From Gemmatimonadales bacterium (GTDB lineage Bacteria > Gemmatimonadota > Gemmatimonadetes > Longimicrobiales > Gaopeijiaceae): a stretch of 64,000 nucleotides of DNA. A program made the translations under genes and the position numbers. Below, piece after piece: positions 8,727 to 18,259 of this stretch. The notes beneath the pieces were generated by a model. It saw nothing but the letters and a program-made list of their open reading frames with translations. It searched no databases and was not told the origin of the DNA. Position 1 is the stretch's first letter. Every line of letters starts with the position of its first letter. The stretch is taken from the NCBI GenBank assembly GCA_020344755.1, contig CP070829.1:606273-670272 (forward strand). Direction: 5' to 3'.

Positions 8727-9689
8727 ATGATCGATAGGATCCTCCTACCCCTGGACGGCTCCGAGCGGGCCGCCTCCGCCATCCCGGTGGTCCTTGACAT
8801 CGCCGGCGCATTCGGCAGCCGGGTGATCCTCTTGCGGGTCGTCCGGAAGGGGGAGGTCAGCGGGGGCGCTTTCCCCCCGGATCCATCCGAGTGGATGTTG
8901 GGGCGCACCGAGGCGGAAGCCTACCTGGAGACGCTCCGGGCCCGATTTCGAGAGGCCCATGTCCCCGCTGAGGTGGTGGTCACCGTGGGGTGTCCCGCCG
9001 ACGAGATCGTTGAAGCGGCCGAAAAGCACCGGGTCCAGCTCGTCGCCGTCACGACCCACGGCGAAGGAGGGGGGTCCCAGTTTCCGATCTCCGGCACGGC
9101 CAACAAGGTGCTGAAGGGGGCGCGCACCTCCGTGCTACTCCTCCCGTGCGGCATGCCGGGGCCCTGGACCCGCTCCCTGCGGAGGGTCCTGGTACCGGTG
9201 GACGGCTCCCACCGGGCGGAGTGGGCCTTCCGCATGGCCCTCATCCTGGCGAGGGAGGAGCGAGGGAAGGTGATGCTCCTCCACGTGGTCCGGCCCCCGG
9301 CCCTGGAGGTGCCCGGGGCCGACGATCAACTGCGCTCTCTGGCGGAGCAGTATACCTCCCACAGCGAGTGGCTGGCCCGCAGGTATCTGACCGCTCTGAC
9401 AGCGCGCCTGGGAATCCAGGACGTGGCAGTGGACCACCGGGTCCTGGTCGACGAAAACGTCTGTACCGCCATCATGGAGCTGGCGGCCAGGGAGCAGGCG
9501 GAATTCGTGGTGCTGAGCGCCCACGGGTCGGGTGCGGCACCCGGGACCGGGTTCGGCACAGTGACCCGGGCCCTCCTGGATCGCTCGGAGCTTCCCGTTC
9601 TCGTCCTCCAGGACGCCCCCGCCGCCGCCCCACGCCGGGAAGAGGTGGTCCCGCATGAGGGCACTCGGGAGCCGAGTCCCCGGGCCTGA
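8727..9689 (+). CDS. Tandem-domain universal stress protein
   Basis: Cytoplasmic stress-associated nucleotide-binding protein of 320 residues with two UspA domains, about residues 1-140 (IDRILLPLDGSERAASA) and 150-300 (RRVLVPVDGSHRAEWAF). Each ends with a glycine-containing ATP-binding stretch (THGEGGGS...GTANKVL and SAHGSGAA...GTVTRALL). ATG 8727 begins the first domain exactly; longer readings add unrelated sequence. GGAG sits six bases upstream. It ends only two bases before the start of the cyclic glucan synthase gene, so the two are almost certainly cotranscribed, suggesting stress-linked control of glucan production (inference). Confidence 0.9.
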   Translation: MIDRILLPLDGSERAASAIPVVLDIAGAFGSRVILLRVVRKGEVSGGAFPPDPSEWMLGRTEAEAYLETLRARFREAHVPAEVVVTVGCPADEIVEAAEKHRVQLVAVTTHGEGGGSQFPISGTANKVLKGARTSVLLLPCGMPGPWTRSLRRVLVPVDGSHRAEWAFRMALILAREERGKVMLLHVVRPPALEVPGADDQLRSLAEQYTSHSEWLARRYLTALTARLGIQDVAVDHRVLVDENVCTAIMELAAREQAEFVVLSAHGSGAAPGTGFGTVTRALLDRSELPVLVLQDAPAAAPRREEVVPHEGTREPSPRA

Positions 9690-9691
9690 TC

Positions 9692-12600
9692 GTGAGCGGG
9701 TCCGAGGATCCCGGCCTGACGTCGGCGGCGGAGGACTTGGCCCACACCACCGCCGCCCGAATGGTGCGTGGTCCGGTCCGGCGAGGCCGGCGGCGGCTCA
9801 TTCGGCTGAGAGACCGTGTACAGGGGGTCTATGCCGGGTTGGAGACGGGGGAGCGACGGGGAGCCTCCGCCGAAGAGTGGCTCCTGGACAACCGGCACCT
9901 CGTCATGGGAGCCTGCACCCAGATCCGAACCGACCTCACCCCCGACTTCCTCGCCTCACTCCCCAAGGCCGACGACCAGGGGACCACCCGGGTGGAGCTC
10001 CTGGCCCGGGAGCTCATGACGGTGTCCGGTGGCTTCGCGGACCGGGACGCCATCGAGCGGTACGTGACCGCGTTCCAGAGGGTCGCGGCGTTGCGGGTGG
10101 GAGAACTCTGGGCTCTCCCGGCATTCCTGCGCGTCTGCGCGCTGGAGTCGCTGGTGCGAGCTGCCGGAACGACTGCGGGATCCCCGCCGGAGGGGGAAGC
10201 CATCGAGGAGGTGAGCAGCGAGGAGGTCTCCACGGCAATCCTCTGTCTCAGGAGCCTGGACGCGGAGGACTGGAAGGAGGTGGTGGAGACACTCAGCGTC
10301 GTGGACCGATGCCTTCGCACCCTGGATCCCGCCGGGACATACGAGGGAATGGACTTCCACACTCGGGACCGGTACCGGCAAGCCGTGGAGGAGCTGGCCC
10401 GCTGGAGCGGACGGTCGGAGCTCGCGGTGGCCCAAGCGGCCGTCCGAGCGAGCCGTGAGCGAGGCGGCAACGGCGCCCACGTGGGCGAGGTCTTGATCGG
10501 GTCCGGGCGCCGCCGTTTCGAGTCGGGGCTGGAGGTCGGGCACCCGCCGCAGCGATGGCTACGCCGCGTGCTCTTCCGTTGTGTGGGCCCAGGGTATTTC
10601 GCGGTCCTGGTGGTCCTCACCGCGGCACTCGCGTTGCTCATGATCTCGCCGCTGGCGGAGGGGGGCGTGTCGAGCTGGCTCCTGGTCGCCGTGTGCTTCG
10701 TGGCGGTCATCCCCGCCAGCGCCGTGGGGGTGGCCGTGGCGAATGCCCTGGCCATGCGGCTCGTACCTCCCCGGGCCCTCCCGAAGATGGACTTCGGCCG
10801 GGGCCTGCCCCCGGATTGCCGCACCTGCGTCGCCGTGCCGGCCATCCTGGGGAGGGTGGAGGAGGTCCAGGAGCTGCTTCGGGGGCTGGAGGTGAACTAC
10901 CTGGCGAACCGGGACCCGAACCTCCGCTTCGTCCTCCTGGCGGACCCTTGTGATGCGCAAGAGGAGGTCACCCCGCGGGACGAGGCGATCCTGGCAACGG
11001 CCGTCGACGGAATGCGGGGGTTGAACCTCCGACACGGCGGACCGGAGGGGGGACCCTTCTACCTTCTCGCCCGCTCTCGCCTCTGGAACCCCAAGCAGCG
11101 CCGTTGGATGGCCTGGGAACGAAAACGGGGGAAGTTGCAGGAGTTCAATCGTTTCCTGATCACCGGCGAGCTCGGGGGTCTGGTGCCTCGGGTTGGAGAG
11201 CCAGTGGACCTCCGCGGCACGCGGTTCGTCCTGACCCTTGACGCGGACACCCGTCTGCCCTCCGGCGTGGCGGCGCGCCTCGCAGGGGCGCTGGCCCACC
11301 CCCTCAATCGGGCCGTGTGGGGTCCGGACGGTCGGGTGATCGGGGGATACACGGTGCTCCAACCCCGGATCGACACCCACCCGGGCCACCCGGCCTCCCT
11401 CTTCACCCGCATCTTCCAAGGGGAGGAGGGCCTGGACCTCTACTCCAACGCCGCCTCCGACGTCTACCAGGATCTGTTCAGGGAAGGGATCTTCGCCGGG
11501 AAAGGCATCTATGACGTGGCCGCATTCGGGCGAGCGGTGGAGGGTAGAGTTCCCACCGATGCGATCCTGAGCCACGATCTCTTCGAGGGCGTCCTGGGTC
11601 GCGCCGGGCTGGTGTCGGACGTCGCGGTGCTGGAGGACTTCCCGGCTACGCCCGGGTCTCATATGCGAAGGCTCCACCGGTGGATTCGAGGGGATTGGCA
11701 ACTCCTCCCCTGGCTTCGCCGGAGCGTGCCGTCCACCGGGGGGCCGCGCATATCGAATCCCCTTTCCTGGCTGGCCCAGTGGAAGGTCCTGGACAACCTC
11801 CGAAGGAGTCTCCTCGCACCGGGGTTGCTGGTGCTCCTCCTCATGGGATGGAGCGGGCTCCCCGGAGGTGCATCGTGGTGGACCGCATGGTGCGCGGGGC
11901 TCCTGGCGGTGCCGATCCTGCTACCCCTCTTGGTGGGGACCCGGAGCTACCTGACGGCTTCCCCGTCCATGGCGCCGTTCTGGAGGACGCAGCGGGCGCG
12001 CTCGGCGCTGGGTCGGTGGTTGGTGGGGCTGGTGCTCCTTCCCTGGGAGGCCTGGGTGGTGTTGGACGCGGTCACTCGGACTCTCTTCAGGTTGGCCGTG
12101 ACGCGCAGATTCCTCCTGCAGTGGACCCCAGCGGCCGCCACCTCTCGGGTGACGGGTGGAGAACTGGGGCCTCGCTTCTACTTCACCGAGATGCGCTGGG
12201 CGCTCCTGGTTCTGGCGGCCTTCGGGGTGTCGAGTGCAGCGGTGGGGGTGCTGGCCACAGGGGCGGCCCTTCCCTGGCTCCTGGTCTGGATCGGCTCGCC
12301 CTTCGCCGCGTGGTTCCTCGGGCGGCCATCCGGAGCCACGGCGATCGCAGGATTCTCCCGGGCGGAGCGCCAGGAGCTTCGGCTCATTCTCCGGAAGGGG
12401 TGGGCCTTCTTCGAGCGGTACGCAGGCCCGGAGGATCACTGGCTTCCTCCGGACCACGTCCAGTTCGACCCCCCGGTGGGAACGGCACACCGGACCTCTC
12501 CCACCAATGTGGGCCTCTCCCTGGTGACCGCGCAGATCGCCCTGGACCTGGGACACCTGTCGCCGGGCAGGTTCGTGGCCCGGATCGCCGCGATGTTGGA

Positions 12601-15600
12601 TACCCTTTCCCGCCTGGAGACCTACCGAGGGCACCTTCTCAACTGGTACGACACGCGGAGGCTCGTAGCCCTCCACCCCCGATACGTGTCCACGGTGGAC
12701 AGCGGCAACCTCGCCGCCTGCATGTGGTCCGTGTCCGCCGGGCTGCAGGCGCTGTTGACGACTCCGCCCCCACTCCTCCGCGCCATGAGCGGATTGGCGG
12801 ACAGCCTCGACCTGGCCGCCGAACGTCTCCGGGCCCTCGGCCTCTCCGATGCATCCACCCTGCGACTCGCCCAGGGGCTCCGCCGCTGGCCCGAGCAGCC
12901 GGTGGCCCTGGGATCACTCTCCCCCGCCCCGCCGTTCGACGTCTGGCACGCGCAGCTCCTGGGGCTGGAGCAGGAGGTCCTGGCGTCGGTTGCCGGGACC
13001 CGGCCACCGGCGGCGGAGATGGCCGAGCTGCGTTGGTGGTTGGCGGCAACCGGGCGCTCCCTGGCGGCGCTGCAGGAGGAGTGGGAGACCCTCCTCCCCT
13101 GGGGCCCCGTCCTGCGAGCACCTCCGAATCAGTTGAGCGGGGCGCCGGAGGATTCCTCGGTGGGTCGCGCATGGGGAGAGCTTCGCGCTGCGCTGTCGGA
13201 CCGACCCACCCTGGAGGCGCTCCCAGCCTACCATCGACGACTCCAGGAGATCGTCACCCGCCTGATCCGGGCGGTCAGAGCTCCCAGCCACGGTCCCGAC
13301 GGTGGGTTCGACCGCCCTGGGGTGGAAGCTTGGGCCGAGAACCTCCGCGTCTCACTGGCAGAGGCGGAGGCCGCCGCCCATCAGCTCTGCGAGACCACGG
13401 CGCAGTGTGCAGAGCGCCTGGACCGGTTCGTGCGTGACATGGACTTCCGCTTCCTCTTCGATCCGTCGCGGAAGCTGTTCCACATCGGCTACAATGCCGA
13501 CGCGGTGACCCTGGACCAGAGCTACTACGACCTCTTCGCCTCCGAGGCACGCCTGGCCAGTTATGTCGCCATCATGCTGGACCAGGTCCCAGCCGAGCAC
13601 TGGCTGACCCTCCGACGCCCCTTCCGCCGTCTGGAACAAGGGGCTGCCCTCGTCTCGTGGGGGGGGAGCATGTTCGAGTATCTCCTCCCATCCCTCTTCC
13701 TCCGGACTCCGGAAGGCTCCCTCTCGCATGAGGCCTGCCACGGGGCTGTTCGGGCTCAGATCCAGTTCGCAAGGAAGCTCGGGCTCCCGTGGGGCGTGTC
13801 CGAGTCGGCCTACGGCGAGACGGACGAGGGGCGCCGGTACCGGTATCGTGCGTTCGGCGTCCCGTCCCTGGCCCTTCATCGTGACGCCGCCCCCCGGGTC
13901 GTGGTGGCGCCGTACGCCATGGGGCTGGCCATGACGGTCGCACCCCGGGAAGCCCTCGAGGAACTCCGACGAGCGCACGCCATGGGTCTGGAGGGGCCGG
14001 TGGGGTACTGGGATGCCGCCGACTTCGGAGAGCCCGGGGGCCGGGGAAGCGCTCCGCGAGTCGTGCAGACCATCATGGCGCACCACCAGGGAATGCTCCT
14101 GGCCGGCATACACCACGCCCTCACCGGTGGGGCCATGGTGGACCGCTTCCACCGTGGCGCCGAGGCCCAGGCGCTGGAGTTCCTCCTGCATGAGCGGGCG
14201 CCGGGATCCGTTCGCGTGACCTGCGAGGTGGCGGCGCCTCGGGTGCGCCCGGTCACTCCCCCTCTCCCTGCCCCCGTTCCTCCCTGGCATGTGGCCCTGG
14301 CGACCTTCCCGCCGGAGAGCACGGCCCTGGCCAACGGCCGCCTCAGCGCTTTCGTCATGGCCAACGGAGGAGGAGGCCTCCGCTGGGAGGGATTCGACAT
14401 CTTTCGGTGGCGGCCGGACCCCACTTCCGTGGCATGGGGGGAGTGGGGCTATGTCCTGGACCGGAGCACCGGCGAGATGCACTCGGTGGCCCGGGCCCCG
14501 ACCTGGGAGAAGGCCGAGCATGAAGAGGTCCTGTTCGGCGAGAGCTCCGTCGAGCTCCATCGCGACGTCGGCCCCCTTCGCCTTCGGACCCGGATCACTG
14601 TGGCTCCCTCCGCCGACGTGGAGATTCGGGAGGTGGGGGTGGTGAACGAGACCTCGGGGCCCCGGACCGTGGAGGTAACCACCCTGGCCGAGGTGGCTCT
14701 GGCCCGCCCCTCCGAGGACCGTCGCCATCCGGCGTTCGCCCGTCTCTTCGTGGAGGCGGACCCCGACCTGAGGACCGGCACGCTCTGGTTCGGTCGCCGC
14801 GCCGAGGGCCTGGACGACACACCCGTCTGTCTCGGGGTCCGGTACGTGCCCGTAACGGGTGATTGGACCATGGTGGGTTGGGAGGTGGATCGTGAGCGTT
14901 TCCTGGGCCGGCTCGGTGACCTCTCCTCCCCCCGGGGAGCCCGGATCCCCCACGCCGGTCGTCCCCCTGGCGGGGCCTGGGCCCCCATCGACCCGGTGGC
15001 GTCCTGGAGCCTTCGGGTGACGATTCCGCCCGGCGGCGAGGCCGTGGTCGCATTCCTCAACGGTGTGGGGCACAGCAGGGGATCCGTGGCGCGGGCCCTG
15101 GAGACGCTGCACTCTCCCGGGAGCTTCGCCGTGGCGCAGAACCACCTGAGAGATCGGTGCCGGAGGCTCCGGCAGCGCCTGGGGGTGGAGCCCCACGAGC
15201 CTCCCCTGTTCCAGAGGCTGCTCACCCACCTCGCATTCCCGTACCGGGTGCAACCCACGGACCCGGGGCCGGCGAGCGATGGCGGAGCGGGACAGGAGTT
15301 CCTCTGGTCCCTCGGTGTCTCGGGGGACCGGCCCGTCTTGACCGTGGTGCGCCGCCCGGAGGCGCAGGGCCCCCTCCTGCGGCAGCTCCTGCGTGCGCAT
15401 CCCTACCTGGGGGCCCGCGGGGTGGAGTTCGACCTCGTGGTGGTCGGGCGCGAGCAAGATGCCTACGGTGAGCCTGTGCGGGGGTCGATCGAGGCCACGC
15501 TCCGGGACATGGGACTCCTTCGCCTGCTGAACGCCGCCGGAGGCGTCTTCTACGTCCCCGGGGGACGGATCTCGGGAGCTTCCGAGGCGCGCCTGAGGGA

Positions 15601-18190
15601 GGCCAGCACCCTGTTCCTAGGCGAGGACGTCGATTCCCTCGAAGGGTTCCTCGGCGAATCCCCGGAGGAGGGAATCGAGCTGCCCGTCTTCGTCCCCGTT
15701 CCCTCCTCGCCGCTGGAGGCCACCCACGACCCGCCCCTACCGGCCCTGGCGGGCCTCCACTTCCGCGGGCGCTGGGGAGGGCACGCACCTCGCGCCCGCA
15801 GCTTCGTCATCGAAATGGATGAGGGTGGGCATACCCCCGCGCCCTGGAGCAACGTCCTCGCCAACCCGGGTTTCGGAACGCTGGTGACCGAGTCCGGCGG
15901 CGGGTACACCTGGGCCGAAAACGCGGGAGAGTCCCGACTCACGCCCTTCGCCAACGACCCGGTACGGGACCCGGCGGGAGAGATCCTCTATCTCCGGGAC
16001 GAAGAGACGGGAGAAATCTGGACGCCTACCCCGGCCCCGGCTGGCATCCCTCCGCATCGGGTGGTCCATCGCGCGGAAGAGACGGTCTTCCGGAACCGGG
16101 CCCACGGACTGGACCAGGCCCTGCGCATCTGGGTTCCGGAGGAGGGTTCCGCAAAGGTGTACGACCTCCGCGTATCAGACTGCCGGAACCGCCCCCGAAG
16201 GGTGACGGCAACCCTGTATGTCGAGTGGGTGCTGGGGAATCGCCGCGCCGTCACCGCACCCCACGTCACCACCGGCTTCGATCCTGGGAAGGGGATCCTG
16301 CGGGCCCGGTGCCCCTTCCCGCCCGGCTCCTACCCTCGCGTCGGGGCGGTGGCCGCGGACGCGGTGGTCCACGGTTTCACGTGCGACCGGCGGGAGTTCC
16401 TCGGGGACGAGGGGGATCGGGCCCGACCCGCGGGTCTCCTCCGGGTGGGGCTCGCCGGGAAGGTGGGTGCGGGACTGGATCCATGTGCCGCACTCCAACT
16501 CCACCTCGACATTCCGGCCGGCGGGCGGCGGCGCGTACGCTTCTTCCTCGTCTCGGCCCGGACTCTCGAGGTCGCCGAGGAAGCGGTGGCCGCACTCCGT
16601 GGGGAGGGGGGTGGAGCCCGGGCCCGCGTGGCGGTCCGACGCCGGTGGAGCGGGCTCCTGGACTCCCTCCTCGTACGGACCCCGGAGCCCGCCATGGACC
16701 GGCTCCTGAACGGGTGGCTCCTTCATCAGACGCTCTCGTCTCGCATCTGGGGTCGGACCGGATACTACCAGTCCAGCGGCGCATTCGGCTTCCGAGATCA
16801 ACTCCAGGACTCCCTGGCCTTCCTCCACCAGGCGCCGGACCTCTGTCGCGAACGAATCCTGGATGCCGCCCGGCACCAGTTCCCCGAGGGGGACGTCCTG
16901 CACTGGTGGCATCCCCCGGACGACCGGGGAGTGCGGACCCGGTGTTCGGACGACCGGCTCTGGCTCCCGTTCGTCACGGCCGAGTACCTGGCAGCCACCG
17001 GAGACCGGGGCCTTCTGGACGAGCCGGTACCCTACCTGGACGGTCCGCTCCTCGAGCCAGGTGAGTCGGAGCGCTACGACGTCTATCCGGCGTCGGGAGA
17101 GGCGCCCCTCTACGACCACTGTCTGCGCGCCCTGGAGCGGGACGGCATCCTCTCCCCCCGGGGACTCCCGCTCCTGGGCACCGGGGACTGGAACGACGGG
17201 CTCAACCGGGCCGGCCGGGCGGGCCGCGGTGAGAGCGTCTGGCTGGCGTGGTTCCTCATCGATGTCCTGACCCGGTTCGCACCCGTCTGTCGGGAACGCG
17301 GGGAGCCTTCCCGTGGCGAGGCTCTGGAGGTTCGTGCAAGGGCGCTCAGGGAGGCGGTGGAGCGACTCGCTTGGGATGGGAACTGGTACATCCGGGGGAC
17401 CTACGACGATGGGTTTCCCCTGGGGTCCAGCGCCAACGAGGAGGGTCGGATCGACTCCCTGCCCCAGACGTGGGCCGTGCTCTCCGGGGCCGGGGATCCC
17501 CAGCGGTGCCGGACCGCCATGGAGAGCGTCTGGCGAGAGCTCGTGGACCGGGAGGCCCGGATCGTACGCCTCCTGAAGCCACCCTTCCACCTGACACGCA
17601 GATCCCCCGGGTACATCAAGAGCTACCCGCCGGGGGTGCGAGAGAACGGGGGCCAGTATACCCATGCAGCCACCTGGGTCGGCTGGGCATTCACCCTCCT
17701 GGGGGACGGCGACCGGGCAGAAGAGGTCTTCCGGATCCTGAATCCCCTCCTCCGCCCCGACAGCGGGGCCTCGCCGGATCCCTACCGGGTGGAGCCCTAC
17801 GTGGTGGCCGGAGACGTCTACGGGGAGCCGCCCCACCGGGGGCGCGGAGGGTGGACCTGGTACACGGGCTCCGCTGCCTGGCTCTATCGACTCGGTATGG
17901 AACAGATCCTCGGGATCCAACCCGTCCCCGGGGGGATCCGGATCCAGCCCTGCATTCCACGCAGGTGGACCGGGTACCAGGTGGAGCGGCGCGTGGGTGC
18001 AGCTCGCTACCTGATCCGGGTGGAGAATCCGGGACGCGGGACGGGGGAATTGGAGACCCTCAAGCTGGATGGGACACCGCTCCCCGGGCCGGTGGTGCCC
18101 CTTCTGGACGACGGGCACCGCCACGAGGTGGTCGCTCGGGTCGTGCCGGCGCGGGAGGGGGTGGGCCGACCGGCTGTGTCGCCGTCGTGA
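9692..18190 (+). CDS. ndvB: Cyclic beta-1,2-glucan synthase (GT84/GH94 multidomain)
   Basis: A 2832-residue inner-membrane enzyme that makes periplasmic cyclic beta-1,2-glucan from UDP-glucose. Length and layout match NdvB/ChvB/Cgs. A soluble N-terminus is followed by membrane helices near 288-363, a GT84 glycosyltransferase core with LTLDADTRLPSG near residue 513 and HRWIRGDWQLLPWL near 660, further helices near 710-880, and a glycoamylase-like cyclisation region starting near 930 (SPTNVGLSLVTAQIALD). Two beta-sandwich/GH94-type modules complete it; the last has GTGDWNDGLNRAG near 2496, which holds the GH94 catalytic aspartate. Start GTG 9692 is two bases after the Usp stop. Cyclic glucans usually serve in osmotic adaptation, which fits the osmoprotectant importer upstream. 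Confidence 0.93.
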   Translation: MSGSEDPGLTSAAEDLAHTTAARMVRGPVRRGRRRLIRLRDRVQGVYAGLETGERRGASAEEWLLDNRHLVMGACTQIRTDLTPDFLASLPKADDQGTTRVELLARELMTVSGGFADRDAIERYVTAFQRVAALRVGELWALPAFLRVCALESLVRAAGTTAGSPPEGEAIEEVSSEEVSTAILCLRSLDAEDWKEVVETLSVVDRCLRTLDPAGTYEGMDFHTRDRYRQAVEELARWSGRSELAVAQAAVRASRERGGNGAHVGEVLIGSGRRRFESGLEVGHPPQRWLRRVLFRCVGPGYFAVLVVLTAALALLMISPLAEGGVSSWLLVAVCFVAVIPASAVGVAVANALAMRLVPPRALPKMDFGRGLPPDCRTCVAVPAILGRVEEVQELLRGLEVNYLANRDPNLRFVLLADPCDAQEEVTPRDEAILATAVDGMRGLNLRHGGPEGGPFYLLARSRLWNPKQRRWMAWERKRGKLQEFNRFLITGELGGLVPRVGEPVDLRGTRFVLTLDADTRLPSGVAARLAGALAHPLNRAVWGPDGRVIGGYTVLQPRIDTHPGHPASLFTRIFQGEEGLDLYSNAASDVYQDLFREGIFAGKGIYDVAAFGRAVEGRVPTDAILSHDLFEGVLGRAGLVSDVAVLEDFPATPGSHMRRLHRWIRGDWQLLPWLRRSVPSTGGPRISNPLSWLAQWKVLDNLRRSLLAPGLLVLLLMGWSGLPGGASWWTAWCAGLLAVPILLPLLVGTRSYLTASPSMAPFWRTQRARSALGRWLVGLVLLPWEAWVVLDAVTRTLFRLAVTRRFLLQWTPAAATSRVTGGELGPRFYFTEMRWALLVLAAFGVSSAAVGVLATGAALPWLLVWIGSPFAAWFLGRPSGATAIAGFSRAERQELRLILRKGWAFFERYAGPEDHWLPPDHVQFDPPVGTAHRTSPTNVGLSLVTAQIALDLGHLSPGRFVARIAAMLDTLSRLETYRGHLLNWYDTRRLVALHPRYVSTVDSGNLAACMWSVSAGLQALLTTPPPLLRAMSGLADSLDLAAERLRALGLSDASTLRLAQGLRRWPEQPVALGSLSPAPPFDVWHAQLLGLEQEVLASVAGTRPPAAEMAELRWWLAATGRSLAALQEEWETLLPWGPVLRAPPNQLSGAPEDSSVGRAWGELRAALSDRPTLEALPAYHRRLQEIVTRLIRAVRAPSHGPDGGFDRPGVEAWAENLRVSLAEAEAAAHQLCETTAQCAERLDRFVRDMDFRFLFDPSRKLFHIGYNADAVTLDQSYYDLFASEARLASYVAIMLDQVPAEHWLTLRRPFRRLEQGAALVSWGGSMFEYLLPSLFLRTPEGSLSHEACHGAVRAQIQFARKLGLPWGVSESAYGETDEGRRYRYRAFGVPSLALHRDAAPRVVVAPYAMGLAMTVAPREALEELRRAHAMGLEGPVGYWDAADFGEPGGRGSAPRVVQTIMAHHQGMLLAGIHHALTGGAMVDRFHRGAEAQALEFLLHERAPGSVRVTCEVAAPRVRPVTPPLPAPVPPWHVALATFPPESTALANGRLSAFVMANGGGGLRWEGFDIFRWRPDPTSVAWGEWGYVLDRSTGEMHSVARAPTWEKAEHEEVLFGESSVELHRDVGPLRLRTRITVAPSADVEIREVGVVNETSGPRTVEVTTLAEVALARPSEDRRHPAFARLFVEADPDLRTGTLWFGRRAEGLDDTPVCLGVRYVPVTGDWTMVGWEVDRERFLGRLGDLSSPRGARIPHAGRPPGGAWAPIDPVASWSLRVTIPPGGEAVVAFLNGVGHSRGSVARALETLHSPGSFAVAQNHLRDRCRRLRQRLGVEPHEPPLFQRLLTHLAFPYRVQPTDPGPASDGGAGQEFLWSLGVSGDRPVLTVVRRPEAQGPLLRQLLRAHPYLGARGVEFDLVVVGREQDAYGEPVRGSIEATLRDMGLLRLLNAAGGVFYVPGGRISGASEARLREASTLFLGEDVDSLEGFLGESPEEGIELPVFVPVPSSPLEATHDPPLPALAGLHFRGRWGGHAPRARSFVIEMDEGGHTPAPWSNVLANPGFGTLVTESGGGYTWAENAGESRLTPFANDPVRDPAGEILYLRDEETGEIWTPTPAPAGIPPHRVVHRAEETVFRNRAHGLDQALRIWVPEEGSAKVYDLRVSDCRNRPRRVTATLYVEWVLGNRRAVTAPHVTTGFDPGKGILRARCPFPPGSYPRVGAVAADAVVHGFTCDRREFLGDEGDRARPAGLLRVGLAGKVGAGLDPCAALQLHLDIPAGGRRRVRFFLVSARTLEVAEEAVAALRGEGGGARARVAVRRRWSGLLDSLLVRTPEPAMDRLLNGWLLHQTLSSRIWGRTGYYQSSGAFGFRDQLQDSLAFLHQAPDLCRERILDAARHQFPEGDVLHWWHPPDDRGVRTRCSDDRLWLPFVTAEYLAATGDRGLLDEPVPYLDGPLLEPGESERYDVYPASGEAPLYDHCLRALERDGILSPRGLPLLGTGDWNDGLNRAGRAGRGESVWLAWFLIDVLTRFAPVCRERGEPSRGEALEVRARALREAVERLAWDGNWYIRGTYDDGFPLGSSANEEGRIDSLPQTWAVLSGAGDPQRCRTAMESVWRELVDREARIVRLLKPPFHLTRRSPGYIKSYPPGVRENGGQYTHAATWVGWAFTLLGDGDRAEEVFRILNPLLRPDSGASPDPYRVEPYVVAGDVYGEPPHRGRGGWTWYTGSAAWLYRLGMEQILGIQPVPGGIRIQPCIPRRWTGYQVERRVGAARYLIRVENPGRGTGELETLKLDGTPLPGPVVPLLDDGHRHEVVARVVPAREGVGRPAVSPS

Positions 18191-18259
18191 AGACGCCGCG
18201 CCCACAACTCCGGCCGCATCCGCATCTCCCACCCCCTCCCTCAGCCCGGACGAGTTCTC

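Noticed and set aside
8428-8811. N-terminal extension of threonine synthase
   Set aside because: The extension is Arg/Gly-rich and crosses the divergent Usp start. A strong AGGAGG site supports GTG 8427 instead.
9829-18232. Several 180-700 codon minus-strand frames inside the cyclic glucan synthase gene
   Set aside because: They are antisense to a continuous, motif-rich 2832-residue enzyme and show no recognisable domain.
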